A DNA stretch of 64,000 bases from Hymenobacter puniceus (GTDB lineage Bacteria > Bacteroidota > Bacteroidia > Cytophagales > Hymenobacteraceae). The notes under the pieces were generated by a model. That model searched no databases, was not told where the DNA came from, and saw only the letters and a list, made by a program, of their open reading frames with translations. A program made the position numbers and the translations under genes. Shown here piece after piece: positions 1-8,972 of the stretch. Where the stretch lies: positions 186,001-250,000 of the forward strand of contig NZ_JACSCX010000006.1 of the NCBI RefSeq assembly GCF_014333525.1. The letters are read 5' to 3'. Position 1 is the first letter of the stretch. Each line of letters starts with the position of its first letter.

Positions 1-2
1 GC

Positions 3-95
3 TACTACAACGGCGCCACCCAACGCGACACCATTCCCTACGACCAGAAGCTGAACCAGGTAGAGCTGGAAGACCTGAGCGAACAGGATATCTAG
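3..95 (+). CDS. C-terminal end of an unidentified protein (partial)
   Basis: An open frame enters from the left edge and ends at TAG 93-95. The visible 30 residues are polar and acidic and end in LEDLSEQDI. No motif is visible, so no function is assigned. A strong intrinsic terminator follows 35 bases later, which supports a real gene end here. Confidence 0.5.
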   Translation, partial: YYNGATQRDTIPYDQKLNQVELEDLSEQDI

Positions 96-130
96 CGCCC
101 GAAATGGCGGATTAAACTGATTTTTACAGA

Positions 131-161
131 ATGTGGCCGGGACAACCCGGCCACATTTTTT
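131..161 (+). terminator. Rho-independent terminator
   Basis: An 11-bp perfect stem (ATGTGGCCGGG pairing with CCCGGCCACAT), a 4-base loop and a run of T. It closes the partial upstream gene before uvrC. Confidence 0.85.
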
Positions 162-302
162 GTTGTGATTCGTGCGCTACTACTTGCGTTGCGTATCTCC
201 GCGCAAATCCGCTGCGTACCTCAGCAAAACAAAGCACGATTGAACTGATTCGGGTCTTGCAGCCATCTGCGAAGTTCACTCAATCTGCACCATCTGTGAT
301 TT

Positions 303-2126
303 ATGGCCGCCAAAGAACACCTGCAGGAACAAATCCGCCAGCTGCCGCACCGGCCGGGCGTGTACAAATATTTCGACGATGAGGGTATCATCTATGTGGG
401 CAAGGCCATTGACCTGCGCAAGCGGGTAAGCAGCTACTTCACCAAGCAGGACCACAACAAGAAAACCCAGCAGTTAGTCAAAAACATTAAGCGCATCGAA
501 TTCACCATCGTGGATTCTGAGTCCGATGCGTTTCTGCTGGAAAACAACCTCATCAAGCAGCACCAGCCCAAGTACAACATCCTGCTCAAGGACGGCAAGA
601 CCTACCCCTACCTGCTGCTCACCAACGAACGGTTTCCGCGTCTGATTCCGACCCGCAACAAGCGTCCCGGCGACGGCCGTTATTATGGCCCTTACGCCAA
701 CGTTACGGGCATGAACCTGCTGCTGGAACTGATTCGGGCGTTGTATCCACTGCGCACCTGCACCTACAATCTGTCGCCGGAAAACGTGGAGGCCGGTAAG
801 TTCAAGCCGTGCCTGGAGTTTCACCTCGGCAACTGCAAAGCGCCCTGCGTGGCCAAAGAAGACGAGGAAACTTATAACGGCTACATCCAGCAGATCCGCC
901 AGATCCTCAACGGCGACCTGCGCCTACCCAAGCAGTACTTCCGCGACAAAATGACCCAGGCGGCGCAGGAAATGCAGTACGAGCTGGCCCACCAGTTCAA
1001 GCTCAAGCTTGACAAGCTAGATGAGTTTCAAAGCAAAAGCACCATCGTTAATGCGTCGCTGTCCAACATCGACGTGTTCAGCATTGCGTCCACCGAGAAG
1101 CTGGCCTTTATCAACTACCTCAAGGTAATGAATGGCTCCATCATCCTCACGCAGTCCATTGAGGTGCAGAAAAAGCTCGATGAACCCGACGATGAGATTC
1201 TGGCGCCCATGATCATGCAGATTCGTGAGGAATTTGAGAGCCAGAGCAAGGAGGTGCTAACCAATGTGGCAATACCTGCGTTGCCACTGCCCGGCGTGGT
1301 TATCAGCCAGCCCCAGATCGGCGACAAGCGGAAGCTACTGGAGCTGAGCATCAAGAACGTGCTGTATCTGCGTAAGGAAAAGGAAAGCATGAACGACCGA
1401 AGCAAGGATGTCAACGAGGTGCGCATTATGGAAACCATCCGCAAGGATCTGCGCCTCACCGAGCTGCCCAAGCACATCGAATGCTTCGACAACTCCAACT
1501 TCCAGGGCGACAATCCGGTGGCCGCTATGGTGTGTTTCCGCAACGCCAAACCAAGCAAAAAGGACTACCGCCACTATCATATCAAAACCGTTATCGGCCC
1601 CAACGACTTCGACTCGATGTACGAAGTGGTGTCGCGCCGCTACCGCCGCCTTGTGGATGAGGGCGCCAGCCTGCCCCAGTTGGTTATCGTGGATGGCGGC
1701 AAGGGCCAGCTGAGCATGGCAGTGAAAGCCCTGAAAGACCTGAACCTGTGGGGGCAGATGGCCGTCATCGGTATTGCCAAGCGCCTAGAGGAAATCTACG
1801 TGCCCAACGATCCGCTGCCGCTTTACATCGATAAGAAAAGCGAGTCTTTGCGCCTGTTCCAGCGCATGCGCGACGAAGTACACCGCTTCGGCATCACCTT
1901 CCACCGCAGCCGCCGCGACGCTGCCACACTTAAAACCGAGCTAACCGACGTGAAAGGCCTCGGCCCCATTACCGCTGACAAGCTGCTGACCAAATTCAAG
2001 TCGGTCAAGAAAATCCGGGAGTTGACCGAAGCGCAGCTTATTGAAGAAGTTGGCAAGGCCAAAGCCCGAATCCTGCTTACTTACTTCAGCGAGCAGGAAA
2101 CAACCACTGCCCCCGCCCCCGAATAA
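303..2126 (+). CDS. uvrC: Excinuclease ABC subunit C
   Basis: UvrC makes the dual incisions flanking bulky DNA lesions after UvrA/UvrB damage recognition. At 607 residues it has the normal family length and all modules. The GIY-YIG nuclease domain is at about 14-95 (GVYKYF, then IIYVGKA). A UVR motif that contacts UvrB is at about 205-240. The RNase H-like UvrC domain starts near 390 (HIECFDNSNFQGDNPVAAMV; IVDGGKGQL), and a C-terminal helix-hairpin-helix region (LTDVKGLGPITADKLL) is near 550-600. The ATG at 303 gives the expected N-terminus just before the GIY-YIG domain. It stands alone on this strand and converges on the gld operon with a shared terminator. Confidence 0.97.
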   Translation: MAAKEHLQEQIRQLPHRPGVYKYFDDEGIIYVGKAIDLRKRVSSYFTKQDHNKKTQQLVKNIKRIEFTIVDSESDAFLLENNLIKQHQPKYNILLKDGKTYPYLLLTNERFPRLIPTRNKRPGDGRYYGPYANVTGMNLLLELIRALYPLRTCTYNLSPENVEAGKFKPCLEFHLGNCKAPCVAKEDEETYNGYIQQIRQILNGDLRLPKQYFRDKMTQAAQEMQYELAHQFKLKLDKLDEFQSKSTIVNASLSNIDVFSIASTEKLAFINYLKVMNGSIILTQSIEVQKKLDEPDDEILAPMIMQIREEFESQSKEVLTNVAIPALPLPGVVISQPQIGDKRKLLELSIKNVLYLRKEKESMNDRSKDVNEVRIMETIRKDLRLTELPKHIECFDNSNFQGDNPVAAMVCFRNAKPSKKDYRHYHIKTVIGPNDFDSMYEVVSRRYRRLVDEGASLPQLVIVDGGKGQLSMAVKALKDLNLWGQMAVIGIAKRLEEIYVPNDPLPLYIDKKSESLRLFQRMRDEVHRFGITFHRSRRDAATLKTELTDVKGLGPITADKLLTKFKSVKKIRELTEAQLIEEVGKAKARILLTYFSEQETTTAPAPE

Positions 2127-2150
2127 TTAGCCCGCCCCTAGCACACAAAG

Positions 2151-2184
2151 AAAAACCCCAACCAGTTAACTGGTTGGGGTTTTT
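2151..2184. terminator. Bidirectional intrinsic terminator between uvrC and gldN
   Basis: A perfect 34-base palindrome with AAAAACCCCAACCAG on one side and its complement on the other. A/T runs at both ends let it stop transcription from either convergent gene. Confidence 0.9.
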
Positions 2185-2216
2185 CGTAAGGCAGAATCAA
2201 CTACCGAATTCGCGCT

Positions 2217-3089
2217 TTAGAACGACCACAGGTTGTACTCGTACTCGATGAGGTCGGAAGCGGCTTGCTGCGAAGCGAGGATACCTTGCTGCTGACCACC
2301 GTAGATCTCATCCAGGCGTGCATCATTCGGGTTTGACACCTTCACGATGTAGGAGTTGAACAGCCAAAGCTCGAAAGCGTCAGCGAGGTTCTTGTGCTGG
2401 GCGTCGTTTTGCGAGTTAAACCAGATGGCTTTGTCCGGATTATTGCGGAACACCTTCACCAGGTCGCTGTACTTGAATGTGCCGATAGGCTTTTCGATAC
2501 CCGAAGCGTTAGAGCTCAGCGTGGATGGCACTAGCAGCGTGATGGTTTTGATATCGTGATACATCCGCGACCGTTTCTTGTCGAAGATCATATCCTCTTT
2601 CAATTCCATCTGATACAAATCCTTATAGCGGTAGGCATAGCTTGGAGCTACTGCCGGAGCTTTAGGAGCCGCTTTAGCGCCTTTCTTTTTCGGTGCGCCC
2701 CAGTCGTCGGCGGTATCATCCGTGAAGCCGGCGGCGCGTTCTTCGTCGCTCAGCCCCGCGTTTGATTCGGCATAGGACATGTTAGACGTCACTTCGTTAC
2801 CCGTGAAGGTAGTCGTTAGCGAATCGTTACGGTACGCAACCAATTCACCTCGTTTCACGGCCTCCAAAATCACGCGGCTGATTTCCTTGCCTTCCGAAAA
2901 CATGGGTTTGTTCTGCTTTTCACGCAGGTCAATTGCCCGTGTGATTGTCTTGCGGAACATGATATCCGAGTTCGGAATCGGACGATACGAGCCATTACTG
3001 CTCGCGGTAGTGGCTTGCTCCTGAGCCGAAGCAGCCCCCGAAAGGGTCAGGCCGGCAGCTAGGACAGCGAAAGAGAGAACCTTGTTCAT
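2217..3089 (-). CDS. gldN: Type IX secretion/gliding protein GldN (PorN)
   Basis: Periplasmic component of the type IX secretion system; in the family it forms a ring with the lipoprotein GldK under the outer membrane and is contacted by GldM. The 290-residue product starts with a clear Sec signal peptide (MNKVLSFAVLAAGLTLSGAASA). The GldN fold follows (YRPIPNSDIMFRKTITRAIDLREKQN; later GIEKPIGTFKYSDLVKVFR). A Lys/Ala/Pro-rich linker near residues 130-150 looks like a lineage-specific insert. It is the last gene of a four-gene gldKLMN unit on this strand, 45 bases after gldM, and ends at the shared terminator with uvrC. Confidence 0.95.
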   Translation of the reverse strand: MNKVLSFAVLAAGLTLSGAASAQEQATTASSNGSYRPIPNSDIMFRKTITRAIDLREKQNKPMFSEGKEISRVILEAVKRGELVAYRNDSLTTTFTGNEVTSNMSYAESNAGLSDEERAAGFTDDTADDWGAPKKKGAKAAPKAPAVAPSYAYRYKDLYQMELKEDMIFDKKRSRMYHDIKTITLLVPSTLSSNASGIEKPIGTFKYSDLVKVFRNNPDKAIWFNSQNDAQHKNLADAFELWLFNSYIVKVSNPNDARLDEIYGGQQQGILASQQAASDLIEYEYNLWSF

Positions 3090-3134
3090 AATGCGTGAAA
3101 GCGAATCGCCCCTTTTTAGTTCACCAACTACAGC

Positions 3135-4721
3135 TTACAGCAACGGCACGTTGAACTGCTTCGATACATTCACCTGCTCCGTGTTGCCCTGGAAGTTCAT
3201 ACGCTGAACTTCTTTTACTTCGATATACAGACGGTCACCTTCGCGGGCTTGGTCTACCACTCGGCTCAGATCAGCGTTCGGGCCACTTACCGGAATCATC
3301 GGCATGGCCGGACGCTTACCGCGTACCAGTGTCACCTCATAGCGCGACACGCGGAAACGGGCGTCGTCGGGCAGGAACGTGGCGAAGCCCGCGTCAGGAA
3401 CCGCTTTGAGGTTCATGTTGCGTACGGCCGTGATGGGCGTACCCTGCTTTTCGTTGGCCGGACGGCCGCCCACCCAGCACTGGATATCCGGCTTGGGAAT
3501 CGGACGCACCTGGAAGGTTTGCGAGCCGATAGGGTTACCACCGCTGCTAACGCTCAAGGTTACTTCTTTAGCGTTTGGCACCAGCGTTACTTCGCCTTTC
3601 GCCGAACCAGCAATAGTAGAAGCACCCGAAGCAGAGAAGCTTGGAGCATATTGGGCGCCCAAAGCGGGTACCTGCACGCTCAGTTTGTTGCCACAACGGA
3701 AGTACAGCGCCTGCACCGAAGCAGACTGAATCTGCATAACAGGTTTGGTAACGGTGTAAGGCACCGTCACTTTGAAGGTGGTGTCGCGGCCGTTCTGCTT
3801 GAAGCGGATGGTACCCGTCCACTGTGCTTTGGCATTGCCAGCAGCATCGAAAGAACCTGGACGAGCCGTGAATTCCACTTTGCCTTTGCCGGTGGAAGCA
3901 TCAACTGCCAGCGGCGAGCCATTCAGAGTCATGGTTGGGCGAAGGCCCGTTGCCGAAGCCGTCAGGAACAGTTCTGCCTTATACTTAGTACCGGCAGCTA
4001 CGGTGTTCGACTCTGCCGAAGCAAAAGCACCCACCTTATCGAAAACAATAATATTGCCACCGACTTCCTGTGAAAGCTTAGCCAGTGCATCCGACTCATA
4101 CTTCAACACTTCTGTTTCCTTCTGCGACAACGTCGCCAGTGCGGCTACCAGTGGGGTGTTTTCGAAGTTCAGCTCCGCAAAGTTCTTGGCGCGCTGCTCC
4201 GGATCTGTTACCATCGGGTCTTCCTTGGCGTCGAGTGCCAGTGGAGTTGCGTTGGGAATAATCTTCTGAATATAAGCTGAATATTCGTTCAGCTTGTTCT
4301 TCATCTCATATGCCGCACCGTTCTTGGAAGCACCGAGCATCGTGATGGCCACTTTGTCTTCGGCACTCATGTTCTTGTACTCGCTCTTGCCTTTGGTGTT
4401 TTCTGTGGCAGTCACGAGTTTATCACGCACACCACGCAAATAGTCAATCATTTGCTTGGTGCGGTTCCGTACGTCTTCGCTCTGCCGCAGGATTGCAACG
4501 TCCTTGGCTGCATTCCGGTTTTTCTCTACCTGAGCGGCAATGCCCTTAACGGTTCCGTCGTGGTCTTTGGATACCTTTTCATTGATGCCGAAGAGGCTAT
4601 CATCCAAAAACTTGAATTTCAGCAGAATTGCTGAGTTTACTTGAAGGGCCAGAAGTGCAGTCAGTACTAGGTACATCATGCCAATCATCTTCTGCCGTGG
4701 AGTTTCTTTACCTCCCGCCAT
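3135..4721 (-). CDS. gldM: Type IX secretion/gliding protein GldM (PorM)
   Basis: Inner-membrane protein that, with GldL, forms the proton-driven motor of type IX secretion and gliding and reaches across the periplasm to GldK/GldN. The 528-residue length is typical. A short cytoplasmic start (MAGGKETPRQKM) is followed by one transmembrane helix at about 13-35 (MIGMMYLVLTALLALQVNSA). A helical region and Ig-like periplasmic domains make up the rest (for example VPYTVTKPVMQIQSASVQAL). It lies between gldL (59 bases upstream) and gldN in the same operon. Confidence 0.95.
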   Translation of the reverse strand: MAGGKETPRQKMIGMMYLVLTALLALQVNSAILLKFKFLDDSLFGINEKVSKDHDGTVKGIAAQVEKNRNAAKDVAILRQSEDVRNRTKQMIDYLRGVRDKLVTATENTKGKSEYKNMSAEDKVAITMLGASKNGAAYEMKNKLNEYSAYIQKIIPNATPLALDAKEDPMVTDPEQRAKNFAELNFENTPLVAALATLSQKETEVLKYESDALAKLSQEVGGNIIVFDKVGAFASAESNTVAAGTKYKAELFLTASATGLRPTMTLNGSPLAVDASTGKGKVEFTARPGSFDAAGNAKAQWTGTIRFKQNGRDTTFKVTVPYTVTKPVMQIQSASVQALYFRCGNKLSVQVPALGAQYAPSFSASGASTIAGSAKGEVTLVPNAKEVTLSVSSGGNPIGSQTFQVRPIPKPDIQCWVGGRPANEKQGTPITAVRNMNLKAVPDAGFATFLPDDARFRVSRYEVTLVRGKRPAMPMIPVSGPNADLSRVVDQAREGDRLYIEVKEVQRMNFQGNTEQVNVSKQFNVPLL

Positions 4722-4780
4722 CGTATCTGCCTATCTATATGTAAGGGTGGGACCGAAATTTTCCTTGCGTGCTTTCAGCC

Positions 4781-5587
4781 TTAGCTGGTAGCGCGCATGG
4801 CATTCAGCATGTTGCCATACACCCGGTTCAGCGAATTCAGGTTGCCCGTCAGAGCCGATACCTCATCTTTGAACTTCTCGGTGTCTTTGCCGGCCTCCGT
4901 CATGTTCTGCATGGCCTGGCTTAGCGTGCCATAGAATTGGTTCATGGACTTGAGGTGCGTGTTGGCATCCTGCAGTTCCATTTCGTACACTGCGTTCAGA
5001 GCGCCCAGATTCTTGGTTACATTCTGTACTTGTACATGGTATTCCTTGGCGTCCTTGGTAGCATCGGCCATAGCACCCATTGCCTGAGCAGTGTTGGCAT
5101 AAGCCTCATTGATGCGCTCCAGCGACGTAGCAGCGCTACGTACTTTGGCGGTGTACTCGTCGGTGGCGCTGGTAGCATCACCGAGCGTGGAGAGTTGCTG
5201 CGTAGTGGTGCTCAGGCGGTTCAGGCCCTGGCCCAGCGAAGAAATAGCTTCAGGCGTTACGTTGGCATCCTTCAGCATGTCGTCCAGCTTGCGCGTGAGG
5301 CCTTTGCTGTTGTTTTCCTCTACAAAACGGTTGCTGTTGGTAGAAGGGTCGTAGCCTTCCGACAGCTCTGGATATACCAAAGACCAGTCGTGCTCTTTGG
5401 CTTGTGGCTGGAATGCGCTCAGAAAGAAAATAACGGCTTCGGTACCGAGGCCAACGATTAGCATAATGTCAGCTCCTTTCCAGTGCTGAATTTTGAACAG
5501 TGCTCCAATGATTACGACTGCGGCACCGATGCCGTAAATCTTGGGCATAAGCACATCATAGAGAAAACTACCGCCTTTAGCTGCCAT
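4781..5587 (-). CDS. gldL: Type IX secretion/gliding motor protein GldL (PorL)
   Basis: Inner-membrane stator-like subunit that uses proton flow to drive GldM. The 268-residue protein has two N-terminal membrane helices at about 15-33 (PKIYGIGAAVVIIGALFKI) and 39-58 (ADIMLIVGLGTEAVIFFLSA). Glu50 in the second helix matches the membrane glutamate known to be needed for energy conversion in GldL. The remainder is a cytoplasmic coiled-coil-rich domain, as in the family. It is the second gene of gldKLMN. Confidence 0.95.
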   Translation of the reverse strand: MAAKGGSFLYDVLMPKIYGIGAAVVIIGALFKIQHWKGADIMLIVGLGTEAVIFFLSAFQPQAKEHDWSLVYPELSEGYDPSTNSNRFVEENNSKGLTRKLDDMLKDANVTPEAISSLGQGLNRLSTTTQQLSTLGDATSATDEYTAKVRSAATSLERINEAYANTAQAMGAMADATKDAKEYHVQVQNVTKNLGALNAVYEMELQDANTHLKSMNQFYGTLSQAMQNMTEAGKDTEKFKDEVSALTGNLNSLNRVYGNMLNAMRATS

Positions 5588-5681
5588 GTGAATTGATTGT
5601 TGGAAAGAAGTGGTGACTTAGTGAAAACGCGAAAAACTCGGGGTAAATAAGGGAATTTGCTGCAGAAAGCAGGAGCGGTTT

Positions 5682-6701
5682 TTAGTTGATGCTGGCGTTG
5701 GTACCCATGCCAATTTGAATCATGGCTGTGCGGAAACCAATAAAGGAGCGCGAAGAATCCTGATACTCAAAGTTACGGGTGCCGGTCTCAAGGAAATAGG
5801 CAATGTCCTTCCACGAACCGCCACGCACTACTTTGCGGGGCTCATTGTCATCAGGATTGGTGGGGTTCATGTCCCATACCACCGGTACCGAAGCCTCCAT
5901 GTAGGCATCATCACACCACTCCGAAACGTTACCCGACATATCGTAGAGGCCGAAATCATTCGGGAAGAACGAGCCAACCGGCGAAGTGTACGCGTAGCCA
6001 TCCGAGGCATAGTCACCACGACCCGGCTTAAAGTTAGCCAGCATGCAGCCTTTGGAATTGCGCAAATATGGACCACCCCACGGGTAGGTAGCTAGGTCAC
6101 GGCCACCACGGGCGGCGTATTCCCACTCGGCTTCCGAAGGCAAGCGGAAGTTTGGCGTTGGTGCCAGACCAGCTTCTTCGTTAGCAGCGTTTTTATTTTT
6201 GGTGCGCCAGTTGCAGAAGTATTTAGCTGCAAACCAGTCTACGCCTACTACCGGGTAATCATCAAACGCCGGGTGGGTATAGTAGTATTCCATCAGTGGG
6301 TCGCCCATGTGATAGGTGAAGTCGCGCACCCATACCGTTGTATCTGGATACAATTCGGTCATCACATACTCTTCGCCCAGCACGTCAATTGAGTCCTGCC
6401 GGATGGCATTCATGAACTGGCGGTATTCATTGTTCGTGATTTCAGTTTCATCCATGTAAAAGCCGGCAATAGTTACCTGCTTGTTCATATTCACCATAGA
6501 TGCTGATATATCCTGGTCGGTCTGACCCATGTGGAATGTACCACCGGGACAGGGAACCATGCCGAAAGGAACTTCCTGAGGATTGAACTCGGGACGGTCC
6601 TCTGCTCCGACGAGGTCACCCTGTGGGCCCTTGCCAAAACCACAGCCTCCCAAAATCAGAGCCGAAATGGCAACGAGAGGCAATAAGAGAAACTTGTTCA
6701 T
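5682..6701 (-). CDS. gldK: Type IX secretion lipoprotein GldK (PorK), FGE-sulfatase fold
   Basis: Outer-membrane-anchored lipoprotein that forms the periplasmic ring with GldN. I start it at ATG 6701 (339 residues) because this puts a lipoprotein signal at the N-terminus (MNKFLLLPLVAISALILGGC). A longer frame from 6764 would bury that signal. The body is a formylglycine-generating-enzyme-like domain: FRLPSEAEWEYAARGG, DMSGNVSEWCDDAY, VVRGGSWKD and the terminal GFRTAM block. In GldK this fold is structural and no enzyme activity is implied. A consensus Bacteroidota promoter lies about 60 bases upstream, so it likely heads the gldKLMN transcript. Confidence 0.95.
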   Translation of the reverse strand: MNKFLLLPLVAISALILGGCGFGKGPQGDLVGAEDRPEFNPQEVPFGMVPCPGGTFHMGQTDQDISASMVNMNKQVTIAGFYMDETEITNNEYRQFMNAIRQDSIDVLGEEYVMTELYPDTTVWVRDFTYHMGDPLMEYYYTHPAFDDYPVVGVDWFAAKYFCNWRTKNKNAANEEAGLAPTPNFRLPSEAEWEYAARGGRDLATYPWGGPYLRNSKGCMLANFKPGRGDYASDGYAYTSPVGSFFPNDFGLYDMSGNVSEWCDDAYMEASVPVVWDMNPTNPDDNEPRKVVRGGSWKDIAYFLETGTRNFEYQDSSRSFIGFRTAMIQIGMGTNASIN

Positions 6702-6761
6702 GTTAGGAAGAAAATGACTGTTGAGCCGGCGATATCCGAAGATTACAATTTTGTGAGCTGG

Positions 6762-6792
6762 CAAATCTAGCGAAACTTACGTTCGTGCGCAA
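6762..6792 (-). promoter_or_regulatory. Bacteroidota-type promoter for gldKLMN
   Basis: On the minus strand, TTG, 20 bases, then TAGATTTGC. This matches the -33 TTG and -7 TAnnTTTG consensus used by the Bacteroidota sigma factor. It predicts a leader of about 50-55 bases before the gldK ATG. Confidence 0.6.
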
Positions 6793-6937
6793 GCCTATCG
6801 CTCAATGCCGGTCGTTTGTCTACGAACTGACGGTAGTGCCAGTTAAACGATGAAGGGCAATGAGTTAGTGCGTACTTCCTAGAAATCCTTTCTCCACATA
6901 CCCAGGGCACCAGAATGGTCCACTACAGTCAAAAAAT

Positions 6938-7927
6938 CTAGAAACTGTACCGTGGCGTACGAATAGCCGGACGGATAAGCATACCAGGTTTCGGCAGACG
7001 GTAGGACAGCATAATCTCATGCGAGCTTAGTGCACGAGCATCTTGATTAAATGCAACAAAGTCGAACGCATAGCCGATCCGCAGTGCGTTATCCTTGGCT
7101 ATTGCCAAGCCTGCCATACCAGTAAATGACTCTTGGTAGCGGTATCCAAGACCACCCCAGAATTTATCATTGAATGTCGCCCGGACATTTGCCTCGTATG
7201 AGTTATTCTTAAACGTAAACTTTCCGCTGTCACCAAACTTACCGGGCATCACCATCTTAACCAAGACAGAAGGTGTTACGACAACGGACGATGAAGCTTC
7301 AATATTGCCTCCAACCGTGAGGTACGAATGGTTTTCAGCAATGAACTGGGCCGTGTTGTCACCTGCTTCGCTCCTAAACCGGTAGTTGGAGCGCAACAAA
7401 TTGTTGGCACTCAAACCCGCGTAGAGTGTAGCAGACTCGTACCATAAGCCTGCGCCTACATCAAATTTGCTGTCGGAACCTTCTAGCGGGACACTTGGGT
7501 CATTTGGATCGATAAATCGATGTTTGCCACTGCTCAGATTATTGAACAGACCTTGAATGCCTAAACCCAGAGTACCCTCTCCCACCTTTATGTGTTTGGA
7601 GTAGGAGAGCTGAGCATTTACCATTTTCATTACGGCAAATTTATCATAGCTCACACTCAAGCCAACACCTCCGCCAATTGCTCGCACTGGTAGAGAAGCA
7701 GTTAGAAGACCCGTCTGTGGTGAGCCGCCATCATCGAAGGAGGCGTTATAGCCCAAGTACTGATAACGTCCGATTGTTGTTATTTCCCCTTGCCCTTTAA
7801 TGCCTGCGTAAGCAGGATTCAGGTACATGCCATTGAAACCGTAGTGCGTGAATTGGGGTTGCTGCTGGCCCAAGGCCGTACTTGCCGCAGTTGTCAGGAA
7901 TAGTAAAGAGAGTAGCGTTCCTTTCAT
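6938..7927 (-). CDS. PorP/SprF family type IX secretion outer-membrane protein
   Basis: PorP/SprF proteins are outer-membrane beta-barrels that link the type IX machinery or surface adhesins to the cell envelope. I choose ATG 7927 (329 residues), which gives a signal peptide (MKGTLLSLLFLTTAASTALG) followed by the family hallmark QPQFTHYGFNGMYLNPAYAG. The rest alternates short amphipathic strands typical of a barrel. It lies just upstream of gldK on the same strand but has its own promoter and a 236-base gap. The family has many paralogues, so whether this is the core PorP or an SprF adhesin partner is open. Confidence 0.88.
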   Translation of the reverse strand: MKGTLLSLLFLTTAASTALGQQQPQFTHYGFNGMYLNPAYAGIKGQGEITTIGRYQYLGYNASFDDGGSPQTGLLTASLPVRAIGGGVGLSVSYDKFAVMKMVNAQLSYSKHIKVGEGTLGLGIQGLFNNLSSGKHRFIDPNDPSVPLEGSDSKFDVGAGLWYESATLYAGLSANNLLRSNYRFRSEAGDNTAQFIAENHSYLTVGGNIEASSSVVVTPSVLVKMVMPGKFGDSGKFTFKNNSYEANVRATFNDKFWGGLGYRYQESFTGMAGLAIAKDNALRIGYAFDFVAFNQDARALSSHEIMLSYRLPKPGMLIRPAIRTPRYSF

Positions 7928-7983
7928 AGAAAGTCCTGATTTTGGGTTCGTTACGAAAAGGGTAAGGTAACGTAAGGTATTTC

Positions 7984-8013
7984 CAAATGTATGCAAAAAA
8001 CCCTGTGCAACAA
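7984..8013 (-). promoter_or_regulatory. Bacteroidota-type promoter for the PorP/SprF-like gene
   Basis: The minus strand reads TTG, exactly 19 bases, then TACATTTG, a full match to the -33/-7 consensus, about 57 bases before the chosen ATG. It supports the start at 7927: the longer frame starting at 7996 would begin inside the promoter. Confidence 0.7.
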
Positions 8014-8023
8014 ATCATGAGCA

Positions 8024-8073
8024 AAAAACAAAAGAGGAAGCAGAATTAACCGCTTCCTCTCTTGTTTTTTGCT
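8024..8073 (-). terminator. Terminator after hemD
   Basis: A hairpin with AGAGGAAGC pairing with GCTTCCTCT, flanked by A-rich and T-rich runs. It begins at the hemD stop codon, so it probably ends the DUF4271-hemD transcript. Confidence 0.75.
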
Positions 8074-8902
8074 AGGCGTTTTGCTTGCCGGACTTGTTTT
8101 TCTCCTTACCTACGTCCGGACTGTGATGATGACGAATGTAGGCTTCGATAGCCCCAGTCATAGATGGCGCATTGGGGTGGGGGGCTTCGATATCGAGGTC
8201 TAAACCAGCATCTATTACCGCTTTAGCAGTAGTAGGGCCGAAAGCCGCGATACGCGTGCCATTCTGCTGGAAATCAGGGAAGTTGATAAACAGCGAGCTG
8301 ATACCGGAAGGGCTGAAAAACGCAATACAGTCGTACTTAACGTCCGACAGGTCTGACAGGTCGCTGGCTACCGTGCGATAGATGACAGCTTCAGTGAACT
8401 TGAAGCCGTTGGCACGCATAAACTCCGGAATATCGTCTTTACGGATGTCCGAGCACGGATACAGAAATTTCTCTGTCTTATGCTTTTTAATAACCTCGAA
8501 AAGATCAGCAGCTGTACGCTGGCCTACGAATAGCTTGCGCTTGCGTAGCACGATATATTTCTGCAGATAGTTGGCCGTCTGTTCCGAAATGCAGAAATAC
8601 TTCATTTCTGCAGGCATCTCCAGCTTGGCTTCCTGGCAGATCCGGAAGAAGTGGTCAACAGCGTTGCGGCTAGTGAATATCACGGCCGTGTGCTCCAAGA
8701 TATTTACCTTTTCCTTACGAAAATCCTTGTATGATACCGGCTGAACATCAATAAATTCGCGAAAATCCACTTTGATACCGTACTTCTCAGCAATAGAGAA
8801 GTATGGCGATACATCATTAGTGGGCTTAGGCTGGGTTACAAGAATGCTACTGATTCGGTTAGCATGACGGCCCGTACCCGGTTTGTCTTTGCTCTCGGCC
8901 AT
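8072..8902 (-). CDS. hemD: Uroporphyrinogen-III synthase (HemD family)
   Basis: HemD closes and isomerises hydroxymethylbilane to uroporphyrinogen III, the branch point for haem and related tetrapyrroles. The 276-residue protein has the two-domain HemD pattern: an N-terminal ILVTQPKP strand, VIFTSRNAVDHFF, a central FLYPCSDIRKDDIP, then CIAFFSPSGISSLF and RIAAFGPTTAKAV. HemD sequences diverge strongly, but these blocks are diagnostic. A basic tail (GKEKNKSGKQNA) extends the C-terminus. It lies downstream of the DUF4271 gene; I recall this pairing next to type IX secretion genes in other Bacteroidota. Confidence 0.9.
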   Translation of the reverse strand: MAESKDKPGTGRHANRISSILVTQPKPTNDVSPYFSIAEKYGIKVDFREFIDVQPVSYKDFRKEKVNILEHTAVIFTSRNAVDHFFRICQEAKLEMPAEMKYFCISEQTANYLQKYIVLRKRKLFVGQRTAADLFEVIKKHKTEKFLYPCSDIRKDDIPEFMRANGFKFTEAVIYRTVASDLSDLSDVKYDCIAFFSPSGISSLFINFPDFQQNGTRIAAFGPTTAKAVIDAGLDLDIEAPHPNAPSMTGAIEAYIRHHHSPDVGKEKNKSGKQNA

Positions 8903-8972
8903 ATTGTAAAGAAAAGGGTAAGTCTAGGGCAATAAAGAGATGATGACAGCCGAAGTGGTAAACGCCAACGAC